Part shown: one piece after another, positions 56,518 to 64,000 of the stretch
Layout of the letters: every line of letters starts with the position of its first letter
Numbering within the stretch: the first letter of the stretch is position 1
Source: Streptomyces deccanensis
Lineage (GTDB): Bacteria; Actinomycetota; Actinomycetes; Streptomycetales; Streptomycetaceae
Reading direction: 5' to 3'
DNA: 64,000 nt
NCBI RefSeq assembly: GCF_022385335.1
Contig: NZ_CP092431.1
Span: 5,394,001 to 5,458,000 of the forward strand
Notes under the pieces: generated by a model
What the model was told of the DNA's origin: nothing
What the model saw: only the letters and a program-made list of their open reading frames with translations
Database searches by the model: none
Program-made: the position numbers and the translations under genes

Positions 56518-59067
56518 ATGGAACGGCGGGTCGTCGACACATCGGGAGCGGGCCCCGGCCCGGACACCGCGGGTGAGGCGCTCACCGCACGGGCCACCGT
56601 CGACGAACAGGGCACCGTCACCGGCTGGAGCGCCGGCGCCGAACACCTCCTCGGCTACACGCCGACGCAGATCCTGGGCCTGCCCGCGGCCTCCCTGCTC
56701 GCCGAGGAGCCCCCGGCGGACGACCTCCCGCACTTCGCCGACCTGCCACGCTGGCACGGCACCCTCGTCCTCAGGCACCGCGACGGCCGCCGTCTGGAGG
56801 TCAAGGTCCTGGCGCACCACCGCACGTCGTACTGCGGGGTCCGCGACTGGTTCCTGGTCTCCGCCCTGACGGGGACCCGGCCCCGCCACGGCGACGACGC
56901 GCTCACGCTGCACGGCCTCCTCGACTCCCCGTGCTGCTCGACCTCGGTGCACGACACGGACCTGCGGTTCCGCGCGTCCAACCGGGGCTCGCGCGAAGCG
57001 CTCGGCCTGAGCGAGGAGGACCTGCGCGGGCTGCGCCTGTCGGAGGCACTGGACGATCCCGTCGTAGGCGAGGTCGAGCGGCTGATGCGGCTGGCCCTGG
57101 AGACGGGTCAACCGCAGTACCTGGAGAACCACGCGCGGGCCCCCGGGGAGACCCGTGAGCACGCCTGGTCGGTCGACCTCTACCGGCTGCAGGACGAGAA
57201 CGGCCGCGTCCTCGGCGTGGCCAGCACCGGGCATGACATGACCGAGCAGTACTGGGCCCGCAAACGCCTCCAGCTGATCGCCGAGGCGGGCCGGCGCATC
57301 GGCAGCACCCTCGACGTGACACGGACGGCCCAGGAACTGGCCGACATCGCGGTCCCCGACCTCGCCGACTTCATCAGCGTCGACCTGCTGGCCTCCCTCG
57401 ACGACGGCACCTCCTCCGTCTTCGCGGCGGCGGGGGAGTACGGCCCCGCCCCACGGCTGCCGGCGGCGGGCCGCGCCCTCGCCCTGCGCCGGATCGCCCA
57501 CCGGTCCGTCCACCCGGGGACGCCCGAGGCGGTCGTCGCGCCCGGCGAGGTCGACGAGTACCCGGACGGGTCGCCGCCGGTGGAGAGCCTGCGGTCGGGG
57601 CACGCCGTGCTGTTCCAGGTGACCGAGCCCGCGATCGCCGACTGGGTGGCCCAGGACCCGCAGCGGGCCGCCACCATCCGCGACTTCGGGTTCCACTCGG
57701 CGATGACCGTGCCGCTCTCGGCGCGCGGCACCACCCTGGGTGTCGCCGTCTTCGCCCGCCACCGCCACCCCGACCCCTTCGAGCAGGACGACCTCGTCCT
57801 CGCCGAGGAACTCGCGGCCCGGGCGGCGGTCAGCATCGACAACGCGCTGCGCTACACGCGCGAACGCGGCACCGCCGTCACCCTCCAGCGCAGCCTGCTG
57901 CCGCAGAGCCTGCCCGAGCAGGCGGGCGCCGAGGTGGCCTCCCGCTACCTCCCGGCCGGCGCCCGTGCCGGGGTGGGCGGCGACTGGTTCGACGTGATCC
58001 CGCTCTCCGGGGCCAGGGTGGCGCTGGTCGTCGGCGACGTCGTCGGCCACGGCATCCACGCCTCCGCGACCATGGGCCGGCTGCGCACCGCCGTCCGCAC
58101 CCTCGCCGACATCGACCTGCCCCCCGACGAACTCCTCACCCACCTCGACGACCTGGTGGCCCGCCTGGCCACCGAGGCGGAGGCCGCGGAGCGCTCCGCC
58201 GGGAGGACCGACCGCGGGCGGGGCCGGGGCGCCGGGGGCGGCGCGACGGGCGTGACCACCGGCGTGACCACCGGAATCGTCGGGGCGACCTGCCTCTACG
58301 TCGTGTACGACCCCGTGTCGCGGCGGTGCACGCTCGCGCGGGCCGGGCATCCGCCACCGGTCGTGGTGGGCCCGGACGGCACCGCCGAACTGCTCGACCT
58401 CCCGGCGGGGCCCCCGCTGGGCCTGGGCGGTCTGCCCTTCGAGTCGCTGGAGACCGAGCTGCCCGAGGGCGGCCTGCTCGCCCTCTACACCGACGGCCTG
58501 ATCGGATCCCGCAGCGCCGAGGACGACGGCGCCCGCCTCGACATCGACGACGGCATCACCCGCCTGTGCCAGGCCCTCGCCGCCCCCGCCGACACCTCCC
58601 TGGACGCGCTGTGCGACCGGGTCCTGGGCTCCGTACTGCCCGAGCGGCCCACCGACGACGTGGCCCTGCTCCTCGCCCGTCCCCGCGCCCTCGACCCCGG
58701 CCGGGTCGCCACCTGGGACGTGACCGCCGACCCCTCCGCCGTGGCCGAGGCCCGCAAGAACGCGCTCGGCCGGCTGGATGCCTGGGGGCTGAACGACGCG
58801 GCCTTCGTCACCGAGCTGGTCGTCAGCGAGCTGGTCACCAACGCCATCCGGCACGCCGAGCCGCCGGTCCGGCTGCGGCTCATCCACGACGAGAGCCTCA
58901 TCTGCGAGGTCTCGGACGCCAGCAGCACGGCACCCCACATGCGCCGCGCCCGCAGCTACGACGAAGGCGGCCGGGGTCTGCTCCTGGTCGCCCAGCTCAC
59001 CCAGCGCTGGGGCACCCGCCCCACCTCCACGGGCAAGACGATCTGGACGGAGCAGGCCCTCGGCTGA
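56518..59067 (+). CDS. PAS-GAF-PP2C (SpoIIE) phosphatase with HATPase anti-sigma-kinase domain
   Basis: An 849-aa cytoplasmic regulator. PAS1 is about 30-110 (GWSAGAEHLLGYTPTQILGLPAASLL), PAS2 about 125-240, GAF about 255-445. The PP2C/SpoIIE phosphatase is about 450-690 (SRYLPAGARAGVGGDWFDVIPLSGARVALVVGDVVGHGIHASATMGRLR; LALYTDGLIGSR; PTDDVALLLAR). A C-terminal RsbW/SpoIIAB-type HATPase is about 705-845 (ELVVSELVTNAIRHAEPPVRL; DEGGRGLLLVAQLTQRWGTR). D-G-D-W, G-D-V-V-G-H-G and D-D carry the metal aspartates. A Gly/Arg-rich linker (GRGRGAGGGATGVTTGVTTG) lies inside PP2C. It probably dephosphorylates an anti-anti-sigma factor in response to internal signals. A 13-bp repeat array precedes it. 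Confidence 0.93.
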   Translation: MERRVVDTSGAGPGPDTAGEALTARATVDEQGTVTGWSAGAEHLLGYTPTQILGLPAASLLAEEPPADDLPHFADLPRWHGTLVLRHRDGRRLEVKVLAHHRTSYCGVRDWFLVSALTGTRPRHGDDALTLHGLLDSPCCSTSVHDTDLRFRASNRGSREALGLSEEDLRGLRLSEALDDPVVGEVERLMRLALETGQPQYLENHARAPGETREHAWSVDLYRLQDENGRVLGVASTGHDMTEQYWARKRLQLIAEAGRRIGSTLDVTRTAQELADIAVPDLADFISVDLLASLDDGTSSVFAAAGEYGPAPRLPAAGRALALRRIAHRSVHPGTPEAVVAPGEVDEYPDGSPPVESLRSGHAVLFQVTEPAIADWVAQDPQRAATIRDFGFHSAMTVPLSARGTTLGVAVFARHRHPDPFEQDDLVLAEELAARAAVSIDNALRYTRERGTAVTLQRSLLPQSLPEQAGAEVASRYLPAGARAGVGGDWFDVIPLSGARVALVVGDVVGHGIHASATMGRLRTAVRTLADIDLPPDELLTHLDDLVARLATEAEAAERSAGRTDRGRGRGAGGGATGVTTGVTTGIVGATCLYVVYDPVSRRCTLARAGHPPPVVVGPDGTAELLDLPAGPPLGLGGLPFESLETELPEGGLLALYTDGLIGSRSAEDDGARLDIDDGITRLCQALAAPADTSLDALCDRVLGSVLPERPTDDVALLLARPRALDPGRVATWDVTADPSAVAEARKNALGRLDAWGLNDAAFVTELVVSELVTNAIRHAEPPVRLRLIHDESLICEVSDASSTAPHMRRARSYDEGGRGLLLVAQLTQRWGTRPTSTGKTIWTEQALG

Positions 59068-59098
59068 CGTGCGCGGCCGTCCTACCGCCTGGCCGGTC

Positions 59099-59782
59099 CT
59101 ACCGCCTGCCCTGCTTGGGGCCGCCGAGGGCGTCGGCGGCGTGCCGGGGGCCGGGCCCGGACGAGAACTGGCCGACGAGTTCACGGAAACACACCAGCGC
59201 GGTGATCGGGGGAATTCCGACGATCACCATGGCCAGCAGGGAACTCGGGGACTGGCCGATGCACAGGGCCACCGCCGTGCCGGACGAGATCAGCATCACC
59301 GCCCAGGACCGCCGGGCGGTGCGCTGCTGCACCGCCGCCCGGACAATGGACAGACCCGCCAGAAGCCACGGCCCGTACACGGTCAGCGGCCACCAGCGCG
59401 CGAGATGCTCCGACACCACCAGCAGCGCGATGTCGCGCAGTTGAATGTATGAATAGGAGACGGACCAATAAAGCATGGTCAGTGCGCACACGGCGATAGT
59501 CGTAATTAAGAACGCGACGGGGACGATCCGCGGGTTCCTGGCGAAGAAGTGGGCCCCCGGGCGGGGCCGGCGTCGGCTGACCGGGCGGCGCGGCAGGTCA
59601 CGGACCTCCGCCAGGGTCGGTTCGGGAGCCAGGCCGTGCGTCGCGTAGGCCATCTGGATCAGCTCGGCGTCCGGGTCCCATACGTCCGAAGCGGCCCGCG
59701 GGCCGGGGAGCCAGATGGGCTGTGTGTCGATCTGCTGAACCCCGTCAGGGTTGTGATCCACCGAATCATAATCGGTTCTCAT
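59099..59782 (-). CDS. DUF2637-type membrane protein
   Basis: A 227-aa protein. The N-terminal cytoplasmic part (about 1-85) has QPIWLPGPRAASDVWDPDAELIQMAYATHGLAPEPTLAEVRD. Four hydrophobic segments follow (IVPVAFLITTIAVCALTMLYW; LTVYGPWLLAGLSIVRAAV; SWAVMLISSGTAVALCI; LLAMVIVGIPPITALVCF), with the IQLRD loop after TM1. The arrangement matches DUF2637/SpdB-like proteins of Streptomyces plasmids and chromosomes. No conjugation genes are nearby. ATG 59782 is chosen because upstream codons are not coding-like. Confidence 0.78.
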   Translation of the reverse strand: MRTDYDSVDHNPDGVQQIDTQPIWLPGPRAASDVWDPDAELIQMAYATHGLAPEPTLAEVRDLPRRPVSRRRPRPGAHFFARNPRIVPVAFLITTIAVCALTMLYWSVSYSYIQLRDIALLVVSEHLARWWPLTVYGPWLLAGLSIVRAAVQQRTARRSWAVMLISSGTAVALCIGQSPSSLLAMVIVGIPPITALVCFRELVGQFSSGPGPRHAADALGGPKQGRR

Positions 59783-60044
59783 TTTGAATCCTGCTCCATT
59801 GAGGGATCCGCTTTTCCGACCGGCACGAGGGAGGCCGAGCCTGATTTTTGGCATTCGGGAGAATAGCGATCGGCGGTGATTTCCGCGAGGAGCGAACCGC
59901 GGTGAACGGCCGGTGAAACGGTGAATCCCGTCCGGCTCCGAACGAGTGGACTCGCGGAGCGTGTACGGGACGGAGACCTTTGCCCAAGGCTCGGACGGTG
60001 ACGCTTGCCCCTTCGAGACCCCGCTCCCGAGAAGGCGCCCCGAC

Positions 60045-61286
60045 ATGCGACGCACCCCCTTTGGCCGCCCGTTCGCCGCCGCGCTGCTGGTGGCGTCCGT
60101 GCTGGCCCCGCTGGCGACGGCCCCCGCGACGGCCGTGCACGCCGCGGCCGACCGGTATGACGAAGACCGGTACGACAAAGGCCGGTACGACAAGGACAGG
60201 TACGACAAGAACGACTGTCCGCGCGGCGGTCTCGGCCCCGAACTGACCGCCCGTCTGGACCAAGCCGTCGAGGGCGTCCGCCAGGAGGCCGGCATCCCCG
60301 GGGTCACCGTCGGCCTGTGGCTGCCGGGCCAGGGGTGCTACGTCCGGTCGACCGGGGTCGCCGACACCGCCACCCGCCGGCCGATGACCACCGACCTGTT
60401 CACGCGGATCGGCAGCGAGACGAAGACCTTCACGGCCACCGCGCTGCTCCAACTCGTCGACGACCGCCGGGTCCGCCTGGACGACCCGATCTCCCGCTAC
60501 GTGCGGGACGTGCCGAACGGCCACCGGATCACGCTGCGCCATCTCGCGCAGATGCGCAGCGGCCTCTTCCCGTACAGCGCCGACCCGGACTTCGTCCACG
60601 CCCTGTTGAGCGAACCCAGCCGCTTCTTCACGCCCCGGGAGCTGCTCGCGTACGCCTTCCAGAACCCGAACACCTTCGCGCCGGGTGAGCGGTTCCAGTA
60701 CTCCAACACCAACTTCGTCCTGCTGGGCCTGGTGGTGGAGAAGGTCAGTGGCCGGCGCTTCGCCGACTACCTCCGCGAACGGGTGATCCGCCCGGCCGGG
60801 CTGCGCCGCACGCTGTTCCCCGAGGGCCCCGGGTTCCCCGAGCCGCACGCGCGCGGCTACACGAACCAGACGCTCAGCGGTGAGATCGAGGACGCCACGG
60901 ACTGGAATCCCAGCTGGGCCTGGGCGGCCGGCGCGATGGTCTCGGAGCTGCGCGATCTGCGCCGGTGGGCCGAGGTCGTCGCCACCGGGACCCTGCTCAG
61001 CCCGCGGACCCAGCGCGAACGGCTGAGGACGCTGCCGACCGGCTTCCCCGGCACCGACTACGGCCTCGGCGTCTTCGAGACCGGCGGCTGGATCGGGCAC
61101 AACGGCTCCATCCCCGGCTACCAGAGTGTGACCGTGTACCTGCCGGAACGGAAGGCCACCCTGGTGGTGTTGCTCAACACCGACGTGACGTACGAGGGCC
61201 AGGAGCCGTCCTCGCTGGTCGCCCGCGCGGTCACGGAGGTCGTCACCCCGGACCACGTCTACGACCGCCCGGCGCCCCCGCGCTGA
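60045..61286 (+). CDS. Secreted serine beta-lactamase-like/D-Ala-D-Ala carboxypeptidase-type hydrolase
   Basis: A 413-aa secreted class-C-type serine hydrolase. The signal peptide is RPFAAALLVASVLAPLATAPATAVHA. The mature N-terminus is a DRYDEDRYDKGRYDKDRYDK repeat. The active-site motif is S124-x-x-K127 (IGSETKTFTATALLQL), the second is Y219-S-N221 (FQYSNTNFVLLGLVVEKVSG), and H-N-G in GGWIGHNGSIPGY replaces KTG, as usual in this group. Such proteins act on D-Ala-D-Ala or as esterases; a true beta-lactamase is less likely. ATG 60045 is chosen for the signal peptide. Confidence 0.9.
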   Translation: MRRTPFGRPFAAALLVASVLAPLATAPATAVHAAADRYDEDRYDKGRYDKDRYDKNDCPRGGLGPELTARLDQAVEGVRQEAGIPGVTVGLWLPGQGCYVRSTGVADTATRRPMTTDLFTRIGSETKTFTATALLQLVDDRRVRLDDPISRYVRDVPNGHRITLRHLAQMRSGLFPYSADPDFVHALLSEPSRFFTPRELLAYAFQNPNTFAPGERFQYSNTNFVLLGLVVEKVSGRRFADYLRERVIRPAGLRRTLFPEGPGFPEPHARGYTNQTLSGEIEDATDWNPSWAWAAGAMVSELRDLRRWAEVVATGTLLSPRTQRERLRTLPTGFPGTDYGLGVFETGGWIGHNGSIPGYQSVTVYLPERKATLVVLLNTDVTYEGQEPSSLVARAVTEVVTPDHVYDRPAPPR

Positions 61287-61342
61287 ACTATTTGCCGTGA
61301 ATGTGCACGTATAAGCCGTGCCCGGTCGGTTACCCGCACGGC

Positions 61343-62524
61343 ATGATGCGAACGCTGAAACGGCACAGGGGGCACGGAAAGCACGGTGGGCACCCCGGCT
61401 ACGGCGGGCACACCGACCAGGTCGAGCGCGACGACCGGTTCGCCCGCGACGAGGAGGTCGAGCGCGGCGAGCAGGCCGACCGCTACGAGGAGGCCGGGCG
61501 CGGCGACGAGGGCGGGGCCGCGCGGGCGGCGCCGACGGCCGGGCCGGACGAGGAGGTGGAGCGGTGGGCGCCGGACAGCCCCGCCGATCTGCCGAAACGC
61601 TCCTGGTGGGCGGTGCTGAAGGGCACCGTGAAGGAGTTCAAGAAGGACGAGCTGACCGACCGGGCGGCGGCGCTGACCTACTACGGGATCCTCGCCCTGT
61701 TCCCGGCGCTGCTGGCGCTCGTCTCCCTGCTGGGGATCGTCGGGCGCTCGGCGACGCAGCAGGTGCTGGACAACATCCAGCAGCTCGCCCCCGGCGCCGC
61801 GCGGGACGTGCTCACCAACGCCGTCCAGCAGATGCAGGGCAACGCCGGGCTCGGCTCGATCATGGCGATCGTGGGTCTGGCGCTGGCGGTGTGGTCGGCC
61901 TCCGGCTATGTCGCCGCGTTCATCAGGAGCGCGAACGCGGTGTACGACGTCCCCGAGGGCCGTCCGGTGTGGAAGGTGCTGCCGGTCCGGGTCGGGGTGA
62001 CGGTGGTGCTGATGGTGATGGCCGTGATCAGCGCCCTGATCGTGGTGTTCACCGGCGCCCTCGCCAAGGAGGTCGGCACCGCGCTCGGGGTCGGGGACAC
62101 AGCGCTCACCGTGTGGTCGATCGCGAAGTGGCCGGTGCTGGTCCTGCTGGTCACGATCATGATCGCGGTCCTGTACTGGGCCACCCCGAACGCCAAGGTC
62201 CGCGGCTTCCGCTGGATCACCCCGGGCAGTCTGCTCGCCCTGCTGATCTGGATGGCCGCCTCCGCCGGCTTCGCGTTCTACGTGGCCAACTTCGGCTCGT
62301 ACAACAGGACCTACGGCGCCATCGCGGGCGTGATCATCTTCCTGGTGTGGCTGTGGATCACCAATCTGGCGATCCTGCTCGGCCTGGAGTTCGACGCCGA
62401 ACTGGCGCGTCAGCGGGCCCTGGCGGGCGGCCATCCGCCCCACGAGGAGCCGTACGTCGAACCGCGCGACACCCGCAAGTGGGACGAGGAGGACCGACGG
62501 CGCCTCGGCGTCGACGGTCAATGA
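61343..62524 (+). CDS. YihY/UPF0761-family membrane protein
   Basis: A 393-aa membrane protein. The N-terminal tail is highly charged (RHRGHGKHGGHPGYGG, then EVERGEQADRYEEAGRG). The YihY/BrkB domain has LTDRAAALTYYGILALFPALLALVSLLGIVG, ALAVWSASGYVAAFIRSANAVYDVPEGRPVWKVLPVRVGVTVVLMVMAVISALIVVFTGALA, YWATPNAKVRGFRWITPGSLLALLIWMAASAGFAFYVANFGSYNRTYGAIAGVIIFLVWLWITNLAILLGLEFDAEL. Six membrane helices; the family function is unsettled. ATG 61343 is chosen; GTG and ATG alternatives are near. Monocistronic. Confidence 0.9.
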   Translation: MMRTLKRHRGHGKHGGHPGYGGHTDQVERDDRFARDEEVERGEQADRYEEAGRGDEGGAARAAPTAGPDEEVERWAPDSPADLPKRSWWAVLKGTVKEFKKDELTDRAAALTYYGILALFPALLALVSLLGIVGRSATQQVLDNIQQLAPGAARDVLTNAVQQMQGNAGLGSIMAIVGLALAVWSASGYVAAFIRSANAVYDVPEGRPVWKVLPVRVGVTVVLMVMAVISALIVVFTGALAKEVGTALGVGDTALTVWSIAKWPVLVLLVTIMIAVLYWATPNAKVRGFRWITPGSLLALLIWMAASAGFAFYVANFGSYNRTYGAIAGVIIFLVWLWITNLAILLGLEFDAELARQRALAGGHPPHEEPYVEPRDTRKWDEEDRRRLGVDGQ

Positions 62525-62630
62525 CGGTTCACGGCGGTCGGTGACGGTGGCTGACGGCCCGGCGCGGGGACACGCCGTCGGATGGACCATCGGGCCGGTT
62601 TGCGCGGCTCATGGTCATATCTTGCGGAAT

Positions 62631-63695
62631 ATGACGAAATGGCATATTGGCTATCTGGCGTGCGTCGCGGCGGTCATCGGGGTGGGGCTCGGGGCCGCCC
62701 CGCAGGCCGTCGCCCACCACCCGACCCATGTGGTCTTCCCCGGCGAGTCCATCCAGCAGGCGGTCGACGCGGCGGCGCCCGGCGACACGGTGCTCGTGGC
62801 CTCCGGCACCTACCGCGAGAGCGTCCGGATCGGCACCCACGGCATCACCCTGCGCGGCATGGGCCCCCGCACCGTCGTCGAACCGGCCGCGACCAAGGCC
62901 GCCGACGGGTGCGGCGACGCCGGCAACGGCATCTGTGTGATCGGCACGAAGGACCACAAGGTCGAGGACGTCACCGTCGCCAACCTGACCGTGACCGGCT
63001 TCACCGGCTCCGGGGTCTTCGCGCAGGACACCGACCGGCTCACCGTGCGGCACGTGACCGCCGTCAAGAACGGCGTGTGGGGCATCGCCCAGGAGCGCTC
63101 GGTGCGCGGCGTGTTCCGCAAGAACACCGCCCGGGACAACGGCGACGCCGGACTGTTCCTCGCGAACACCGTCAAGGCCGAGCAGGGCGCCACGGACAGC
63201 GGCGGCACCGTCGTCGCCCACAACCGCCTGGAGGGCAACCGGATCGGCTTGACCGTCCGGCGGCTGCGCAACCTCACCGTGGCGGACAACCACGTCACCG
63301 GCAACTGCGCGGGCGTCTTCGTCGTCGGCGACGAGAACAAGCCGAGGGCCGGCGCCCTGACCGTGCGGGACAACCTCATCGACCGCAACAACAAGTCCTG
63401 CCCGAAGACCGCGCGACTGGACGCCCTCCAGGGCACCGGCATCGTGCTGACCGGCGCCGAGGACACCCTGGTCACCCGGAACCGAATCACCGGCAACGCC
63501 GGCGCCTCCCCGCTGTCGGGCGGCATCGTCGTGTGGAAGAGCTTCGTGGGCACCACCAGCGAGCGGAACCGAATCACCGAGAACGTGCTGGAGAACAACG
63601 CCCCGGCGGACATCGTCAACACGGACACCGCGGGCAAGGGCAACACCTTCTCCGGCAACACCTGCGCGGCGTCCAAGCCCGCCGGACTGTGCTGA
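62631..63695 (+). CDS. Secreted right-handed beta-helix protein (NosD/pectin-lyase-like fold)
   Basis: A 354-aa secreted protein. The signal peptide is WHIGYLACVAAVIGVGLGAAPQAVA. The mature part is a parallel beta-helix: GESIQQAVDAAAPGDTVLVASGTYRESVRIGTHGITLRGMGPRTVVEP, then coils such as VTVANLTVTGFTGSGVFAQDTDRLTVRHVTAVKNGVWGIAQE, GGTVVAHNRLEGNRIGLTVRRLRNLTVADNHVTGNCAG and IVLTGAEDTLVTRNRITGNAG. It resembles NosD/CASH-type pectin-lyase folds; no lyase active site is recognised, so a binding or structural role is as likely as an enzymatic one. It may form an operon with the next methyltransferase gene, 43 bases on. Confidence 0.85.
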   Translation: MTKWHIGYLACVAAVIGVGLGAAPQAVAHHPTHVVFPGESIQQAVDAAAPGDTVLVASGTYRESVRIGTHGITLRGMGPRTVVEPAATKAADGCGDAGNGICVIGTKDHKVEDVTVANLTVTGFTGSGVFAQDTDRLTVRHVTAVKNGVWGIAQERSVRGVFRKNTARDNGDAGLFLANTVKAEQGATDSGGTVVAHNRLEGNRIGLTVRRLRNLTVADNHVTGNCAGVFVVGDENKPRAGALTVRDNLIDRNNKSCPKTARLDALQGTGIVLTGAEDTLVTRNRITGNAGASPLSGGIVVWKSFVGTTSERNRITENVLENNAPADIVNTDTAGKGNTFSGNTCAASKPAGLC

Positions 63696-63738
63696 CCGCG
63701 CCGAGGTCGTCCATGAACGCGAACAAGGAGGGCGTCGT

Positions 63739-64000
63739 ATGACGACCGCTCAGACCAGACCGGCGGGGGAGCCGTCACCCACCGCCCGCACCACGCGGAC
63801 CCAGGCCGTCCACACGTCCGCCCAGGGCACCCAGGCCGCCCCGCCGCCACCCATGCGGTTCAGGGAACTCGTCTTCGGCGCGGCGGTCGCCGGCGCCCTG
63901 CGCGCCGCCGCCCGGCTTGGCGTCGCCGACGCCCTCGACGACACCCCGCTGTCCGCGGAGGACCTCGCGGCGGCGGTGAAGGCCCAACCGAAGCCGCTGC
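63739..64000 (+). CDS. O-methyltransferase-type protein, truncated by the window end
   Basis: The first 87 residues are visible: a Thr/Ala/Pro/Gln-rich leader, then PPMRFRELVFGAAVAGALRAAARLGVADALDDTPLSAEDLAAAVKAQPKPL. This is the dimerisation helix-turn-helix of plant-type/antibiotic O-methyltransferases (AcnA/DmpM type). GGAGGGCG precedes ATG 63739. It follows the beta-helix gene closely. The SAM-binding domain is beyond the window, so the call rests on the N-terminal domain only. Confidence 0.8.
   Translation, partial: MTTAQTRPAGEPSPTARTTRTQAVHTSAQGTQAAPPPPMRFRELVFGAAVAGALRAAARLGVADALDDTPLSAEDLAAAVKAQPKPL

Noticed and set aside
55849..59184. 1111-codon minus-strand frame over the PP2C gene
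   Set aside because: Antisense shadow caused by third-position GC; the plus strand encodes clear PAS-GAF-PP2C-HATPase domains.
60045..61286. Class C beta-lactamase giving drug resistance
   Set aside because: It has the SxxK and YSN motifs but HNG instead of KTG, and a wall-type secreted context; a carboxypeptidase or esterase is at least as likely.

Overview
The window is high-GC actinobacterial DNA, almost certainly a Streptomyces chromosome. The evidence is very strong third-position GC bias, GTG and TTG starts, many secreted enzymes with long signal peptides, DUF2637, DUF5937, DUF6221 and SCO4225-type proteins, an anti-sigma-kinase/PP2C regulator, and the intergenic palindrome family common in this genus. 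I see no rRNA, tRNA, CRISPR array or replication origin.

Layout. 1-3.5 kb: the 3' part of an AhpD-like gene and a large secreted LTD/nuclease. 3.66-5.9 kb: an IS200/IS605-type element with divergent tnpB and tnpA, flanked by a degraded histidine-kinase remnant. 6-9.9 kb: a LacI regulator, a perfect 16-bp operator, and a secreted GH30 endo-beta-1,6-galactanase-like enzyme ending in a strong terminator. 9.9-21.3 kb is the most accessory stretch: IS5 and IS21 remnants, a broken acetyltransferase, a MerR/NmrA pair, a Tat-exported amidohydrolase of noticeably lower GC, a MarR/VOC pair with two operator dyads, a DUF2975/XRE pair, three small overlapping genes and a frameshifted XRE-TPR regulator. 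21.4-26.7 kb: a BASS-family symporter, a GNAT, a methyltransferase, a secreted protein followed by a 14-bp tandem repeat array, and a membrane-anchored XRE protein.

26.8-31.4 kb is the most notable region. A 20-bp element matching the rifamycin-associated element (RAE) lies just upstream of a GT1 glycosyltransferase of the rifampin-glycosylating type. This is followed by a HelR-type RNA-polymerase-recycling ATPase, then convergently by a SLOG-like nucleotide-binding protein. I read this as a rifamycin-resistance locus combining drug inactivation with target rescue.

31.5-45.5 kb: an ECF42 sigma factor paired with its DGPF/YciI partner and a visible ECF42-type promoter, a PL9 pectate lyase with a CBM, a four-gene overlapping M20 peptidase/polar-amino-acid ABC importer operon opposite a DUF5937 regulator, and a two-component system whose sensor carries a fused second, histidine-less kinase half. 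45.5-52 kb: TerB, a cold-shock protein with a DEAD-box helicase, membrane proteins and an APC permease. 52-56.4 kb: an LLM oxidoreductase/hydrolase operon facing a MerR gene across a MerR-type spacer, then a TetR/aldo-keto reductase pair with two operators. 56.5-64 kb: a PAS-GAF-PP2C-HATPase phosphatase, a DUF2637 protein, a secreted serine hydrolase, a YihY membrane protein, a secreted beta-helix protein and the start of an O-methyltransferase cut by the window edge.

Regulator-target pairs dominate the window: nearly every regulator faces its likely target across a visible dyad. Starts were chosen from ribosome-binding sites and family alignment by eye. All family calls come from reading motifs, not from database searches.
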